Below, piece after piece: positions 9,232 to 17,085 of a stretch of DNA of 64,000 nucleotides. The notes under the pieces are model-generated. The model was not told the origin of the DNA. It saw nothing but the letters and a program-made list of their open reading frames with translations, and did not search any database. Source of the stretch: Candidatus Aquiluna sp. UB-MaderosW2red (GTDB lineage: Bacteria; Actinomycetota; Actinomycetes; Actinomycetales; Microbacteriaceae). The position numbers were made by a program, and so were the translations under genes. The stretch is taken from assembly GCF_900100865.1 (NCBI RefSeq), contig NZ_LT627734.1, positions 558,001-622,000 on the forward strand, given 5' to 3'. The first letter of the stretch is position 1. Each line of letters starts with the position of its first letter.

Positions 9232-10350
9232 ATGGCTAATTTTATCCCCACTACAGACAGTGGACATAAAGGTTGGCGAGCTTCATTGCAGAAGTTCGGC
9301 GGCAACCTTGCTGGAATGGTGATCCCAAACATCGGCGCATTTATCGCCTGGGGTCTCCTCACGGCACTATTCATCCCAACCGGCTGGCTTCCAAATGAGG
9401 ATCTAGCCAAAATGGTGGGTCCAATGATCGTGAACCTACTGCCAATTTTGATTGCCTACACCGGTGGTCGCTTGGTGCATGGTCAGCGCGGAGCCGTAAT
9501 TGCTTCGATTGCTACCGTGGGCGTGATTGTTGGAACCGATGTTCCAATGTTCCTCGGCGCCATGATCATTGGACCGCTAGCCGCTTTGATCTTGAAGCAG
9601 ATTGACAAGGCGTTGGACCCAAAGGTCCCCGCGGGCTTTGAGATGCTTGTGAGCAACTTCTCCCTTGGCATCTCCGGTTTGCTATTGGCAATCCTTGGTT
9701 ACTGGGGCATTGGTCCTGCCGTGAACGCAATCACCGATGTACTCGGCGCAGGGATCAAGGTTTTGGTCGATGCTGGACTCTTACCTCTGGTCTCGATTCT
9801 GATTGAGCCAGCCAAGGTCTTGTTCCTGAACAACGCCATCAACTTCGGAGTGCTGGCACCGCTTGGTGTAATCGATGTCGAATCCGCAGGAAAATCCATC
9901 ATGTTTATGATCGAGAGTAACCCTGGACCAGGTCTCGGATTATTGCTTGCCTTCTGGCTCGCAGGGCCCAAAGCGCTTCGCGGCTCTGCTCCGGGCGCAA
10001 TCATCATTCACTTCCTTGGTGGAATCCACGAGATCTACTTCCCATATGTATTGCTGAAGCCACAGACCATCATCGCGATGATTGCTGGTGGAGCAACCGG
10101 TGTTGCCGTGTTTTTAGCAACCGGCGTTGGGCTTGTCGCTACTCCTTCTCCAGGCTCGATATTCGCCTGGATGGCGATGACTCCTGCCGGTAACCACCTG
10201 GGCGTGTTGCTGGGGATTTTCATGGCCGCTGCGGTCAGCTTCACGGTCGCATTCTTTGTTCTTCGACTATCCAAGGACGATGCAACATCGGCCGACCTCG
10301 CAGGCGCCAAAGCAAAAAGCAGTGAAATGAAGAGCGGAGCAACTCAGTAA
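9232..10350 (+). CDS. mtlA: PTS mannitol-specific membrane subunit EIIC
   Basis: A 372-residue membrane protein matching the mannitol EIIC domain: FGGNLAGMVIPNIGAFIAWGLLTALFIPTGWLPNE near the N-terminus, RAVIASIATVGVIVG-like segments, NNAINFGVLAPLG, and the hallmark GGIHEIYFPYVLLKP loop that contributes to substrate binding. It translocates and phosphorylates mannitol using phosphate from EIIB. In Escherichia coli MtlA is one IICBA chain, and in Bacillus the IICB part is fused. Here the chain ends after a charged linker (KAKSSEMKSGATQ) and the IIB domain is a separate gene starting two bases later in another frame. ATG at 9232 has AAGGAAGG about eight bases upstream. Confidence 0.93.
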   Translation: MANFIPTTDSGHKGWRASLQKFGGNLAGMVIPNIGAFIAWGLLTALFIPTGWLPNEDLAKMVGPMIVNLLPILIAYTGGRLVHGQRGAVIASIATVGVIVGTDVPMFLGAMIIGPLAALILKQIDKALDPKVPAGFEMLVSNFSLGISGLLLAILGYWGIGPAVNAITDVLGAGIKVLVDAGLLPLVSILIEPAKVLFLNNAINFGVLAPLGVIDVESAGKSIMFMIESNPGPGLGLLLAFWLAGPKALRGSAPGAIIIHFLGGIHEIYFPYVLLKPQTIIAMIAGGATGVAVFLATGVGLVATPSPGSIFAWMAMTPAGNHLGVLLGIFMAAAVSFTVAFFVLRLSKDDATSADLAGAKAKSSEMKSGATQ

Positions 10351-10352
10351 AC

Positions 10353-10667
10353 ATGGCAAAAGTATCTGGAGCCGATGTCAAGACGATAGTCGTGGCATGC
10401 GAGGCAGGAATGGGTTCTTCGGTGATGGTGGCAAAAATGCTGGCCAAGCAGCTCAAGCCGCAAGGAATCACGGTAACCCATTCCCCTGTAAATCAGTTGC
10501 CGACTACAGAGCACGACATCGTGCTTTGTCATAGAGGGCTGAGCGGTCGAGCTAAGCAGGCCGTTCCAGACTCGGTTGTCATCGCGTTTGACATGTTTCT
10601 GGGTGACCTAACCATCGCAAGATTGGTAAGTGCGCTTCAGGATGGTCAAGATATCTCCGATGACTGA
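10353..10667 (+). CDS. PTS mannitol-specific EIIB
   Basis: A 104-residue stand-alone EIIB domain. The phosphorylatable cysteine is Cys16 in VVACEAGMGSSVMVAKML, the mannitol/fructitol EIIB phosphate loop. The sequence starts with a few linker residues and goes straight into the domain, so the gene looks like one half of a split mtlA. It begins two bases after the EIIC stop codon, in a different frame, and ends inside the start of the EIIA gene. It accepts phosphate from EIIA and passes it to mannitol held in EIIC. The ribosome binding site (GGAG around 10336) is rather far upstream, so coupling to EIIC translation is likely. Confidence 0.92.
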   Translation: MAKVSGADVKTIVVACEAGMGSSVMVAKMLAKQLKPQGITVTHSPVNQLPTTEHDIVLCHRGLSGRAKQAVPDSVVIAFDMFLGDLTIARLVSALQDGQDISDD

Positions 10668-11094
10668 TCTGATTCAACAGGCCGGAATCCAACTAGCTGC
10701 TGCGGCTTCCTCCTCGGAGGAGGCCGTAGCTAGCTGTGGCCAGTTGCTGTTCGAACTCGGGGCGATCGAAACCGAGTATGCGGCGGCTATGTGGGAGCGC
10801 GAGCAGATTTTCTCCTCAGCGATTGGTATGGGCTTCGCGATTCCACACGGCACTGATGAGTCCCGCAAGTTTGTAAATTTTGACCAACTTGTTTTCCTAA
10901 GGCTCGAAAACCCCATTATGTGGGGGGACGAAGAGGTTTACTGCGTGCTAGGAATCGCCTCTCAGGGCGATGCTCACGTTGATATTTTGGGGAATTTAGC
11001 AGAGCTGATTCAGGATCCGGCCCACTTGGCCACTTTGATGAACTCGAATTCTCCTTCCGAAATCCTTGATCTGCTCCTCAGCAATCAAGATTAA
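10660..11094 (+). CDS. mtlF: PTS mannitol-specific EIIA
   Basis: A 144-residue EIIA of the mannitol/fructose class (MtlF-like). The active histidine is His63 in GMGFAIPHGTD; the family also shows the pairing LVFLRLENPIMWGDEEV and later GDAHVDILGNLAEL. It takes phosphate from HPr and gives it to EIIB. The start chosen is ATG at 10660, overlapping the end of the EIIB gene by 8 bp and agreeing with the family N-terminus; an upstream in-frame start at 10630 would add ten residues with no support. It is co-transcribed with EIIC and EIIB. Confidence 0.92.
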   Translation: MTDLIQQAGIQLAAAASSSEEAVASCGQLLFELGAIETEYAAAMWEREQIFSSAIGMGFAIPHGTDESRKFVNFDQLVFLRLENPIMWGDEEVYCVLGIASQGDAHVDILGNLAELIQDPAHLATLMNSNSPSEILDLLLSNQD

Positions 11095-11136
11095 TTTCGG
11101 CAGTTCCCATTTAGAGATTTATAAGAAGGTTTGAAC

Positions 11137-12279
11137 TTGAAAGCTGTTCATTTTGGCGCAGGAAACATTGGCCGCGGTTTTATCGGCGCAGTTCTTCAAG
11201 ACGCAGGTTTTTTCGTCACATTTGCCGATGTCAATCAACCCCTAATCGACCTAATGCTGGCTGCCGGTGAATACCGGCTCACGGTGCTGACCGAGCAGCA
11301 AACTACTCGGCGTTATTCGAATTTCACGGCGCTGCACTCGGTGAATCAATTTGATGCTCTGGTTCAAGCGATATCGGTCGCCGATTTAGTCACTGCATCT
11401 GTGGGAGCCAATCTCTTGCCCAAGCTGGCCGGTGCTATTGCAGCCGGAATCAAAGCAAGAGGCTCCCGCGAACCCTTATTGGTAATGGCTTGCGAAAATG
11501 CCATAAACGCGACCGATATCTTGGAGAGTGCGATAGCCGAACAGGGCGAGCTCGATTATGAGAAGGTGATTTTTGCCAACACGGCTGTGGATCGAATCGT
11601 GCCGATGCAGCCTGAGGGTTCGGCCCCAAATGTATTCGTTGAAGAGTTCTGTGAATGGGTAATCGATTCGAGCCGGATGTCGGATTCATTAATCTCAATA
11701 CCCGGAGCCGTGTTCGTCAAGGAGTTAGCGCCATTTATTGAGCGCAAGCTCTTCACTGTCAACACTGCCCACCTAACCATCGCCTATCTGGGGCAGCTTG
11801 CCGGGTACCAAACAATAGCTCAGTCACTTTGTGACTCAAATGTTTTTGAAATGACGCGCGCTGTCTTGGACGAGACATCCCGAGTGTTGATCGAGCGTCA
11901 TCACTTTGATCCTGAGCAGCACGAGGCTTATGTCTTGAAAACCCTGGCAAGGTTGGGAAACCCCGTGATCGACGATCAGGTTATAAGGGTTGGTCGACAG
12001 CCCCTAAGAAAACTCTCAAGAAATGAAAGATTAATAGGTCCGGCAGCCTATTCCGCCGAGCTCGGACACGAACCCAAGGCAATTCTGAAGGTCGTTTTGG
12101 CAGCTCTTTTGTTTCGCGATGATTCCGATTCAGAGGTGCTTGAGCTAACTGAAATTATTGCGACCCACAATGTCTCCGATTGTGTTGTGAAGATATGTGG
12201 CGTCGATACCTCACATCCCTTATATCCAAACTTGCTTGAGGTATTTTCAATGCACAAAAGTGCGTTGAATCGGGCCTAA
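11137..12279 (+). CDS. mtlD: Mannitol-1-phosphate 5-dehydrogenase
   Basis: MtlD (380 aa) oxidises mannitol 1-phosphate to fructose 6-phosphate with NAD+. The N-terminal Rossmann motif is KAVHFGAGNIGRGFIG; the catalytic long-chain dehydrogenase element KLFTVNTAHLTIAYLG (with the K and N-x-x-H residues) follows around residue 205, then the helical C-terminal domain. The start is taken as TTG at 11137 because AAGAAGG at 11123-11129 lies seven bases upstream, an optimal distance, and because homologues begin MKA-HFGAGNIGRG. A TTG at 11131 would be too close to the Shine-Dalgarno. The gene completes the uptake-to-glycolysis route started by the three EII genes. Confidence 0.94.
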   Translation: MKAVHFGAGNIGRGFIGAVLQDAGFFVTFADVNQPLIDLMLAAGEYRLTVLTEQQTTRRYSNFTALHSVNQFDALVQAISVADLVTASVGANLLPKLAGAIAAGIKARGSREPLLVMACENAINATDILESAIAEQGELDYEKVIFANTAVDRIVPMQPEGSAPNVFVEEFCEWVIDSSRMSDSLISIPGAVFVKELAPFIERKLFTVNTAHLTIAYLGQLAGYQTIAQSLCDSNVFEMTRAVLDETSRVLIERHHFDPEQHEAYVLKTLARLGNPVIDDQVIRVGRQPLRKLSRNERLIGPAAYSAELGHEPKAILKVVLAALLFRDDSDSEVLELTEIIATHNVSDCVVKICGVDTSHPLYPNLLEVFSMHKSALNRA

Positions 12280-12305
12280 ACGACCTAAGCCGCAATTGAT
12301 AATTT

Positions 12306-12314
12306 TGCTATCAT
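12306..12314 (+). promoter_or_regulatory. Extended -10 promoter candidate for ptsHI
   Basis: TGC-TATCAT at 12306-12314 matches an extended -10 (TGnTATAAT) and would start transcription near 12321, leaving a short leader that contains the AGGAGG of ptsH. No good -35 is seen, which is acceptable for extended -10 promoters. The same bases form an inverted repeat TGATA-7 nt-TATCA (12297-12313) that could bind a regulator. If real, HPr and EI can be made independently of mannitol induction. Confidence 0.5.
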
Positions 12315-12337
12315 CTCAAAAGTAACCAGGAGGAATC

Positions 12338-12607
12338 ATGCCCACCATTAGAGCCAACGTAATTATTCAAGATCCCATCGGCTTGCACGCCAGACCGGCT
12401 GGCCAAATAGTTAAGTTGATAAAAGAGACTGGACTCGAGGTGCGCATTGGCAAAGTTGGCGAAGAGCTAGTGAAGGCTAATTCGCCATTGAGAATGATGG
12501 CTCTAAAGGCAAAGACTGGCCAAGAGCTAGTTGTTGAGATTGATACCGAGGATCAGGCACTAGCCGATTCGATAATTCATCAGATTCAAGACTTCATTAA
12601 GGGTTGA
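12338..12607 (+). CDS. ptsH: Phosphocarrier protein HPr
   Basis: HPr, 89 residues, relays phosphate from Enzyme I to the EIIA proteins. His17 lies in the hallmark GLHARPAGQIVKL. The position equivalent to the regulatory serine of Gram-positive HPr is Ser49 in KANSPLRMMALKAK, although the surrounding residues differ from the kinase-recognised KSIMGVMSL of Firmicutes. AGGAGG is present seven bases before the ATG. It is immediately followed by ptsI. As the only HPr seen in the window, it probably serves the mannitol system and perhaps the IIA encoded near 62 kb. Confidence 0.96.
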   Translation: MPTIRANVIIQDPIGLHARPAGQIVKLIKETGLEVRIGKVGEELVKANSPLRMMALKAKTGQELVVEIDTEDQALADSIIHQIQDFIKG

Positions 12608-12609
12608 TA

Positions 12610-14235
12610 ATGACCCTGGAGTCAGGAACAGTTCTAACCGGCTTGGGTGTTGGCCTAGAGGCGGTTGTGGCCGAAGTGCTGCGAATTCGCCCACACCAAG
12701 ATTTGCCAGCCGCTGCCAAGCATTTGGGGGACGTAAAAAAAGAGGTTCTGGCCCTCAAGACCGCAATCTCCAACGTCGCAGGCGGCTTGGATGAGCTCGT
12801 CCTTGGTGCGGAGGAGACCTCGGCCGAGATTCTAGAAGCTCTCAAAATGATGCTTGAGGACGAAGAGCTTTTCGAAGCGGCCAGTTTGCAGATCGAAGCC
12901 GGCTGGAATGCGGCAACCGCGATTGATTTGGCGGTGGATGAGTTCGGTGAGCTCTTTGCTGGAGATGAGGCTTTTGAAGAGCGACTGGTTGATCTCAAAG
13001 ATTTAGCTAAGCGCGTGGCAGCGGATATCTTCGGAATTTCTGTGGGACTTGAGATTCCAACCCAGGGCAGTTTTGTGATAGTTGGAGACGATTTTTCTCC
13101 CGCCGACACGGCCCAATTCACCAAGGCTGTGGTCGGGGTAGTAACCATAAAGGGTGGACCCACCAGCCACACCGCAATTATTTGCCGCTCCAGGTCCATA
13201 CCGGCAGTGGTTTCTTGTGCTGGGGCCAAGGATCTTTTAGACGGCCAAATGGTTTTAATTGATCCGGTTGGCGACCGAGTCGTAGTGGACGGCGATGATT
13301 CACAGGCTACAACCGCAATTAGTTTCGTGCCAAAATCGCTAGATCCGATAGTTCCGGTCCGAGCCAATATCGGCTCACTTGAGGACGCGATTGCCGCGGC
13401 AGCTTCTAGCGCCGCTGGAGTTGGGCTTTTTAGAACTGAGCTTTTATACCTATCGGAAAAATATCAGCCAACAAGGGAAAAACAAACCCAGAGCTATACC
13501 AATATTCTTAGGGCGGCGCCGGAAGGCCCAATCGTGGTGCGCACCATTGACGCTGGTTCGGATAAGCCAGTGCCATTTTTAGATATGCCGCAAGAGGAGA
13601 ATCCCGCGCTCGGGATCCGTGGCTTCAGGTTGATTCAAAACCACAGGGACTTTATCGTCGATCAGCTAGCGAGCCTAGAGAGCGCGAGAAAAGAATCTGG
13701 CCGTGAGGTTTGGGTAATGGCTCCGATGATTTCCACCGCTCAAGAGGCTATCGAATTCGCAGATCTGGCCCGATCCCATGGTCAATATAAGGTCGGAATA
13801 ATGGTCGAAACTCCCTCGATTGCAATGGCAATTAAGGACTTAAAGGGCCAATTGGATTTCATCTCGGTTGGGACAAATGATCTGTCGCAGTATCTGTTTG
13901 CGGCGGATCGAATGAACGCCGGGCTAGGAGCCTTGCTGAACCCTTGGCAACCCGCGCTAATTCGCATGCTCGAAAAGATTGCCCGAGAGAGCGCCGAGGT
14001 CGGCATTAGCTCGGGTGTTTGCGGCGAGAGTGCTTCGGATCCCGCGTTTGCAATTGTTCTTGCGGGCCTTGGGTTCCAGTCACTTTCAGCTTCCAGGTCT
14101 CAGGTTGGAGCGGTTCGTAACGCGCTAAGTGCGGTGAGCCTAGATCAGGCTAAAGGGGTTGCCAGGCTCGCTTTGGCGCAAACTTCGGCGGAGTCGGCCA
14201 AGGCTGCGGTGCTTGAGGAGCTTGCATCTTTATAA
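12610..14235 (+). CDS. ptsI: Phosphoenolpyruvate-protein phosphotransferase (Enzyme I)
   Basis: Enzyme I (541 aa) takes phosphate from PEP and transfers it to HPr. The phospho-histidine domain shows GGPTSHTAIICRSRSIPAVV, the active histidine being that of TSHTA. The C-terminal PEP-binding barrel has VGLFRTELLYL, VVRTIDAGSDKP, ALGIRGFRLI, VGTNDLSQYLFAADR and SSGVCGESASDP, with the catalytic cysteine in GVCGE. ATG at 12610 is preferred over TTG at 12604, since TAAGGG sits about seven bases before the ATG. The family is usually about 570 residues, so the N-terminal part is slightly compact. The long open frame on the opposite strand here is low-complexity and not a gene. Confidence 0.95.
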   Translation: MTLESGTVLTGLGVGLEAVVAEVLRIRPHQDLPAAAKHLGDVKKEVLALKTAISNVAGGLDELVLGAEETSAEILEALKMMLEDEELFEAASLQIEAGWNAATAIDLAVDEFGELFAGDEAFEERLVDLKDLAKRVAADIFGISVGLEIPTQGSFVIVGDDFSPADTAQFTKAVVGVVTIKGGPTSHTAIICRSRSIPAVVSCAGAKDLLDGQMVLIDPVGDRVVVDGDDSQATTAISFVPKSLDPIVPVRANIGSLEDAIAAAASSAAGVGLFRTELLYLSEKYQPTREKQTQSYTNILRAAPEGPIVVRTIDAGSDKPVPFLDMPQEENPALGIRGFRLIQNHRDFIVDQLASLESARKESGREVWVMAPMISTAQEAIEFADLARSHGQYKVGIMVETPSIAMAIKDLKGQLDFISVGTNDLSQYLFAADRMNAGLGALLNPWQPALIRMLEKIARESAEVGISSGVCGESASDPAFAIVLAGLGFQSLSASRSQVGAVRNALSAVSLDQAKGVARLALAQTSAESAKAAVLEELASL

Positions 14236-14236
14236 G

Positions 14237-14254
14237 ACAAGTAAACTTGTAATC
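14237..14254 (+). promoter_or_regulatory. Leaderless promoter and palindrome before the DUF3817 gene
   Basis: TAAACT at 14242-14247 ends seven bases before the ATG at 14255, so transcription could begin at the start codon itself. No Shine-Dalgarno is present. The hexamer lies in the palindrome ACAAGT-AA-ACTTGT (14237-14250), which might be bound by a repressor. The same TAAACT with a six-base gap occurs before glyA at 33618. Evidence is positional; the transcription start has not been measured. Confidence 0.5.
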
Positions 14255-14707
14255 ATGGCCGGTCCTTCTATCTCTCAAATCCCCAAAGTACGCTCTGTGA
14301 TAAAGCTTTTTAGCGTGTCTTCTTATATCACAGGAACTTTTTTGATTCTGCTGATGATCACTTGGGGCATTCGAAGATTACCCTTTTTGGGCTACGACCT
14401 ATGGGCCGGTGGGCCAAACGGCTTAATAAGTTTTGAGCAGTACGGTGTTGATGGTGAAGGCCTGCCGGATGTTGGCATCAACCTCACCGTCATGATTTTG
14501 ATTGTTCACGGTTGGCTATATGTGCTTTACCTCTACGCTGACTTTAGAATCTGGACACTCATGCGTTGGCCGCTTACTCGCTTTTTGCTCATTGCATTCG
14601 GTGGAGTGGTCCCGCTACTAAGTTTTTATACCGAGCACCGTTATAAGAAAATTGCTAATCAAGAATTAGCTGAAATAGAGAAAAATGCAGCCAGTACTAG
14701 TAGTTGA
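14255..14707 (+). CDS. DUF3817 family membrane protein
   Basis: A 150-residue membrane protein with about three hydrophobic segments ([65 protein letters not shown]) and a charged tail. I recognise the DUF3817 pattern, a family frequent upstream of guaA in actinobacteria, with no assigned function. The ATG at 14255 is chosen because an upstream in-frame start (14159) would lie far inside ptsI and add a basic non-homologous head. Its 3' end overlaps the start of guaA by 23 bp, so the two are coupled. The family also shows the [13 protein letters not shown] loop. Confidence 0.8.
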   Translation: MAGPSISQIPKVRSVIKLFSVSSYITGTFLILLMITWGIRRLPFLGYDLWAGGPNGLISFEQYGVDGEGLPDVGINLTVMILIVHGWLYVLYLYADFRIWTLMRWPLTRFLLIAFGGVVPLLSFYTEHRYKKIANQELAEIEKNAASTSS

Positions 14708-16238
14708 TTTTGGTGCCCAATACGCCCAGCTAATCGCCAGGAGGGTGCGCGAAGCAAACGTGTATTCCGAAATTGTTCCCCACACCATCTCAGCCGAAGA
14801 TTTGGCCAAGAAAAATCCAGCCGCGATCATTCTTTCGGGCGGCCCAGCCTCGGTTTATGAACCAAACTCACCACAGTTGGATGCAAAGATTTTGGAGCTT
14901 GGGGTTCCCATTCTTGGTATTTGCTATGGCTTTCAGGTCTTAGCTCAAGCCCTTGGCGGCCGGGTTGACAAGACCGGCAAGAGCGAATTCGGTGCGACGG
15001 ATTTGAATGTGGCTTCGGCAGGAACCCTCTTGGCCGGTCAGCCCGATCTGCAGGTTTGCTGGATGAGTCACGGCGATCAAGTCACCGAAGCTCCAGCGGG
15101 CTTTGTGGTTCTGGCTTCTACCGAGACAACCCCGGTTGCGGCATTCGAGTCTGTAGAAAAAAGAATATATGGCGTGCAGTGGCACCCGGAAGTAAAGCAC
15201 TCGGCCCAGGGTCAAGAGGTTTTGAAGAACTTTTTATACCAGGGGGCTGGCCTAAAACCAGACTGGAATTCCGGCAGCGTGATTGCAGAACAGATAGAGC
15301 GAATTCGCGAGCAGGTCGGTGACTCCAGGGTAATCTGCGGTCTCTCCGGTGGAGTGGATTCCGCAGTGGCCGCGGCTCTAGTGCATAAAGCAATTGGTGA
15401 TCAGCTGACGGCGGTATTTGTGGATCACGGACTTTTGCGTGAGGGAGAGCGCGAGCAAGTGGAGCGCGATTACGTGGCCGCTACCGGGATCCGACTCATT
15501 ACCGTTGATGCCGAAGATAAATTTCTATCTGCGCTCGCTGGGGTTTCTGACCCTGAGACCAAGCGCAAAATAATCGGTAGAGAGTTCATTCGCACATTCG
15601 AAGAAGCCGAAAGGCAATTGCTGTCAGAGTCGATGGCCGATGATCGACCAATCAAGTTTTTGGTGCAGGGGACGCTTTATCCGGATGTCGTGGAATCTGG
15701 CGGTGGCGTAACCGCGGGCATTAAATCTCACCACAACGTTGGTGGATTGCCGGATGATCTCGACTTTGAGCTCATTGAACCCTTGCGAACTTTGTTCAAA
15801 GACGAAGTTCGCGCTATCGGGGCCGAACTGGGTTTGCCAAAAGAAATTGTCGGAAGACAACCCTTCCCGGGCCCGGGCCTCGGAATTCGGATTGTTGGTG
15901 AGGTTACCAAGGAGCGGTTGAACCTATTACGCCAAGCCGATGCGATTGTTCGTGAAGAGCTCACAAAAGCGGGGCAGGATGCCTTGATTTGGCAGTGTCC
16001 GGTTGTGCTCTTGGCTGACGTTAGGTCGGTTGGGGTGCAAGGAGATGGCAGAAGCTACGGCCATCCGATTGTTTTGAGGCCGGTGTCATCAGAGGACGCC
16101 ATGACTGCGGATTGGTCGAGGTTGCCCTATGACCTGCTGGCTAAGATTTCGAACCGAATAACCAACGAGGTCAAAGACGTGAACCGGGTGGTGTTGGATA
16201 TCACCTCCAAGCCGCCCGGCACCATCGAATGGGAGTAG
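14685..16238 (+). CDS. guaA: GMP synthase (glutamine-hydrolysing)
   Basis: GuaA (517 aa) aminates XMP to GMP. The N-terminal class-I amidotransferase has the nucleophile in [15 protein letters not shown] and the catalytic H and E in [11 protein letters not shown]. The ATP-pyrophosphatase domain starts with the P-loop [18 protein letters not shown] (about residue 222), and the C-terminal dimerisation domain ends with the invariant KPPGTIEWE. The start is ATG at 14685 within the DUF3817 gene. It completes the GMP branch begun by guaB, although the genes are separated by the mannitol block. Confidence 0.97.
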   Translation: MQPVLVVDFGAQYAQLIARRVREANVYSEIVPHTISAEDLAKKNPAAIILSGGPASVYEPNSPQLDAKILELGVPILGICYGFQVLAQALGGRVDKTGKSEFGATDLNVASAGTLLAGQPDLQVCWMSHGDQVTEAPAGFVVLASTETTPVAAFESVEKRIYGVQWHPEVKHSAQGQEVLKNFLYQGAGLKPDWNSGSVIAEQIERIREQVGDSRVICGLSGGVDSAVAAALVHKAIGDQLTAVFVDHGLLREGEREQVERDYVAATGIRLITVDAEDKFLSALAGVSDPETKRKIIGREFIRTFEEAERQLLSESMADDRPIKFLVQGTLYPDVVESGGGVTAGIKSHHNVGGLPDDLDFELIEPLRTLFKDEVRAIGAELGLPKEIVGRQPFPGPGLGIRIVGEVTKERLNLLRQADAIVREELTKAGQDALIWQCPVVLLADVRSVGVQGDGRSYGHPIVLRPVSSEDAMTADWSRLPYDLLAKISNRITNEVKDVNRVVLDITSKPPGTIEWE

Positions 16239-16240
16239 CC

Positions 16241-17074
16241 GTGCAGATTTTTGGCCACCGCGGAGCCTGCGGCTACCTCCCGGAAAACACAATGGAGTCC
16301 TTCGAGCTAGCATTCCAGCTCGGGAGCGACGCGATTGAATTCGATGTCGTGATGACCAAAGACGGCCACCTAGTTATTCGACACGATAACGACCTCAGTC
16401 ACACCACGGACATCGCCAATCACAGTTTCTTATCCAATAAAGTCGAAGAACTAAATCTCGAAGACGTGAAAAAACTTAGAGCTATTGAGCGCTACCCCGA
16501 GGGACGCAGCGGCTCCGCCGCCAAAGACGGTCAGTATTCGATTCCGGAACTGTCTGAGGTCTTGAACAATCCTGCTTTTGATCAAAAACACCTAATTATT
16601 GAACTGAAATTTGGCAAGCATTTTGCGGCCCTCGGGCTGAATCCGGTCGAGGCGCTGGCAAGGATTCTGGAAGAATCTGGCTGGCAAGGGCGCGGGATGC
16701 GAATCACGATTGAGTGCTTCGAGTTTGACATTTTGCAACAACTTCGAGACCGGATTTCTAGGCCCGCTCGCTTTGTATTTCTGTCTGCTCCCGACATGCT
16801 CCCGACTGGCGTTACGCTGCTGACCGATGAGTTGTTGGCCCAGATAGCCAAGAACTTTGATGGCTTATCGCTCGCCATATCAATGGCACTTCGTGGAGAT
16901 TTGGTCATGCGAGCCAAGGCCATGGGTCTTGAAACATACCTGTTTACCGCAAGGATCGAGACCGCAGAAGGCGGGGTCGATGAATGGTTCAAAATGCTTG
17001 TCGAAACCGGGGTTGATGGAATCTTCTGCGACCAGCCAGACCAGTTGGCCAAAGTAGTCAGTTCTCTCACCTAG
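16241..17074 (+). CDS. Glycerophosphodiester phosphodiesterase family protein
   Basis: A 277-residue GDPD enzyme that would hydrolyse glycerophosphodiesters to glycerol 3-phosphate and an alcohol. The TIM-barrel starts with GHRGACGYLPENTMESF, containing the catalytic H and the HRG..PEN pattern, followed by AIEFDVVMTKDGHLVIRHDNDL with the metal-binding E and D and the second catalytic H. LIIELKFGK and the C-terminal VDGIFCDQPDQL are typical. No signal peptide is present, so it is cytoplasmic. GTG at 16241 is preferred to an ATG at 16229 because GGGAG lies six bases before the GTG. It begins two bases after the guaA stop. Confidence 0.9.
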   Translation: MQIFGHRGACGYLPENTMESFELAFQLGSDAIEFDVVMTKDGHLVIRHDNDLSHTTDIANHSFLSNKVEELNLEDVKKLRAIERYPEGRSGSAAKDGQYSIPELSEVLNNPAFDQKHLIIELKFGKHFAALGLNPVEALARILEESGWQGRGMRITIECFEFDILQQLRDRISRPARFVFLSAPDMLPTGVTLLTDELLAQIAKNFDGLSLAISMALRGDLVMRAKAMGLETYLFTARIETAEGGVDEWFKMLVETGVDGIFCDQPDQLAKVVSSLT

Positions 17075-17085
17075 GCTACCCTCCG
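17072..17085 (+). promoter_or_regulatory. Leaderless promoter candidate for pcrA
   Basis: TAGGCT at 17072-17077 is followed by eight bases and the ATG of pcrA, and no Shine-Dalgarno is seen (ACCCTCCG). This fits a leaderless transcript. The gene is separated from the preceding one by only 11 bp, so co-transcription is also possible. Confidence 0.45.

Noticed and set aside
12597-13367. 256-aa open frame on the minus strand opposite ptsI
   Set aside because: Ser/Thr/Ala-rich shadow; Enzyme I on the plus strand has all family motifs.
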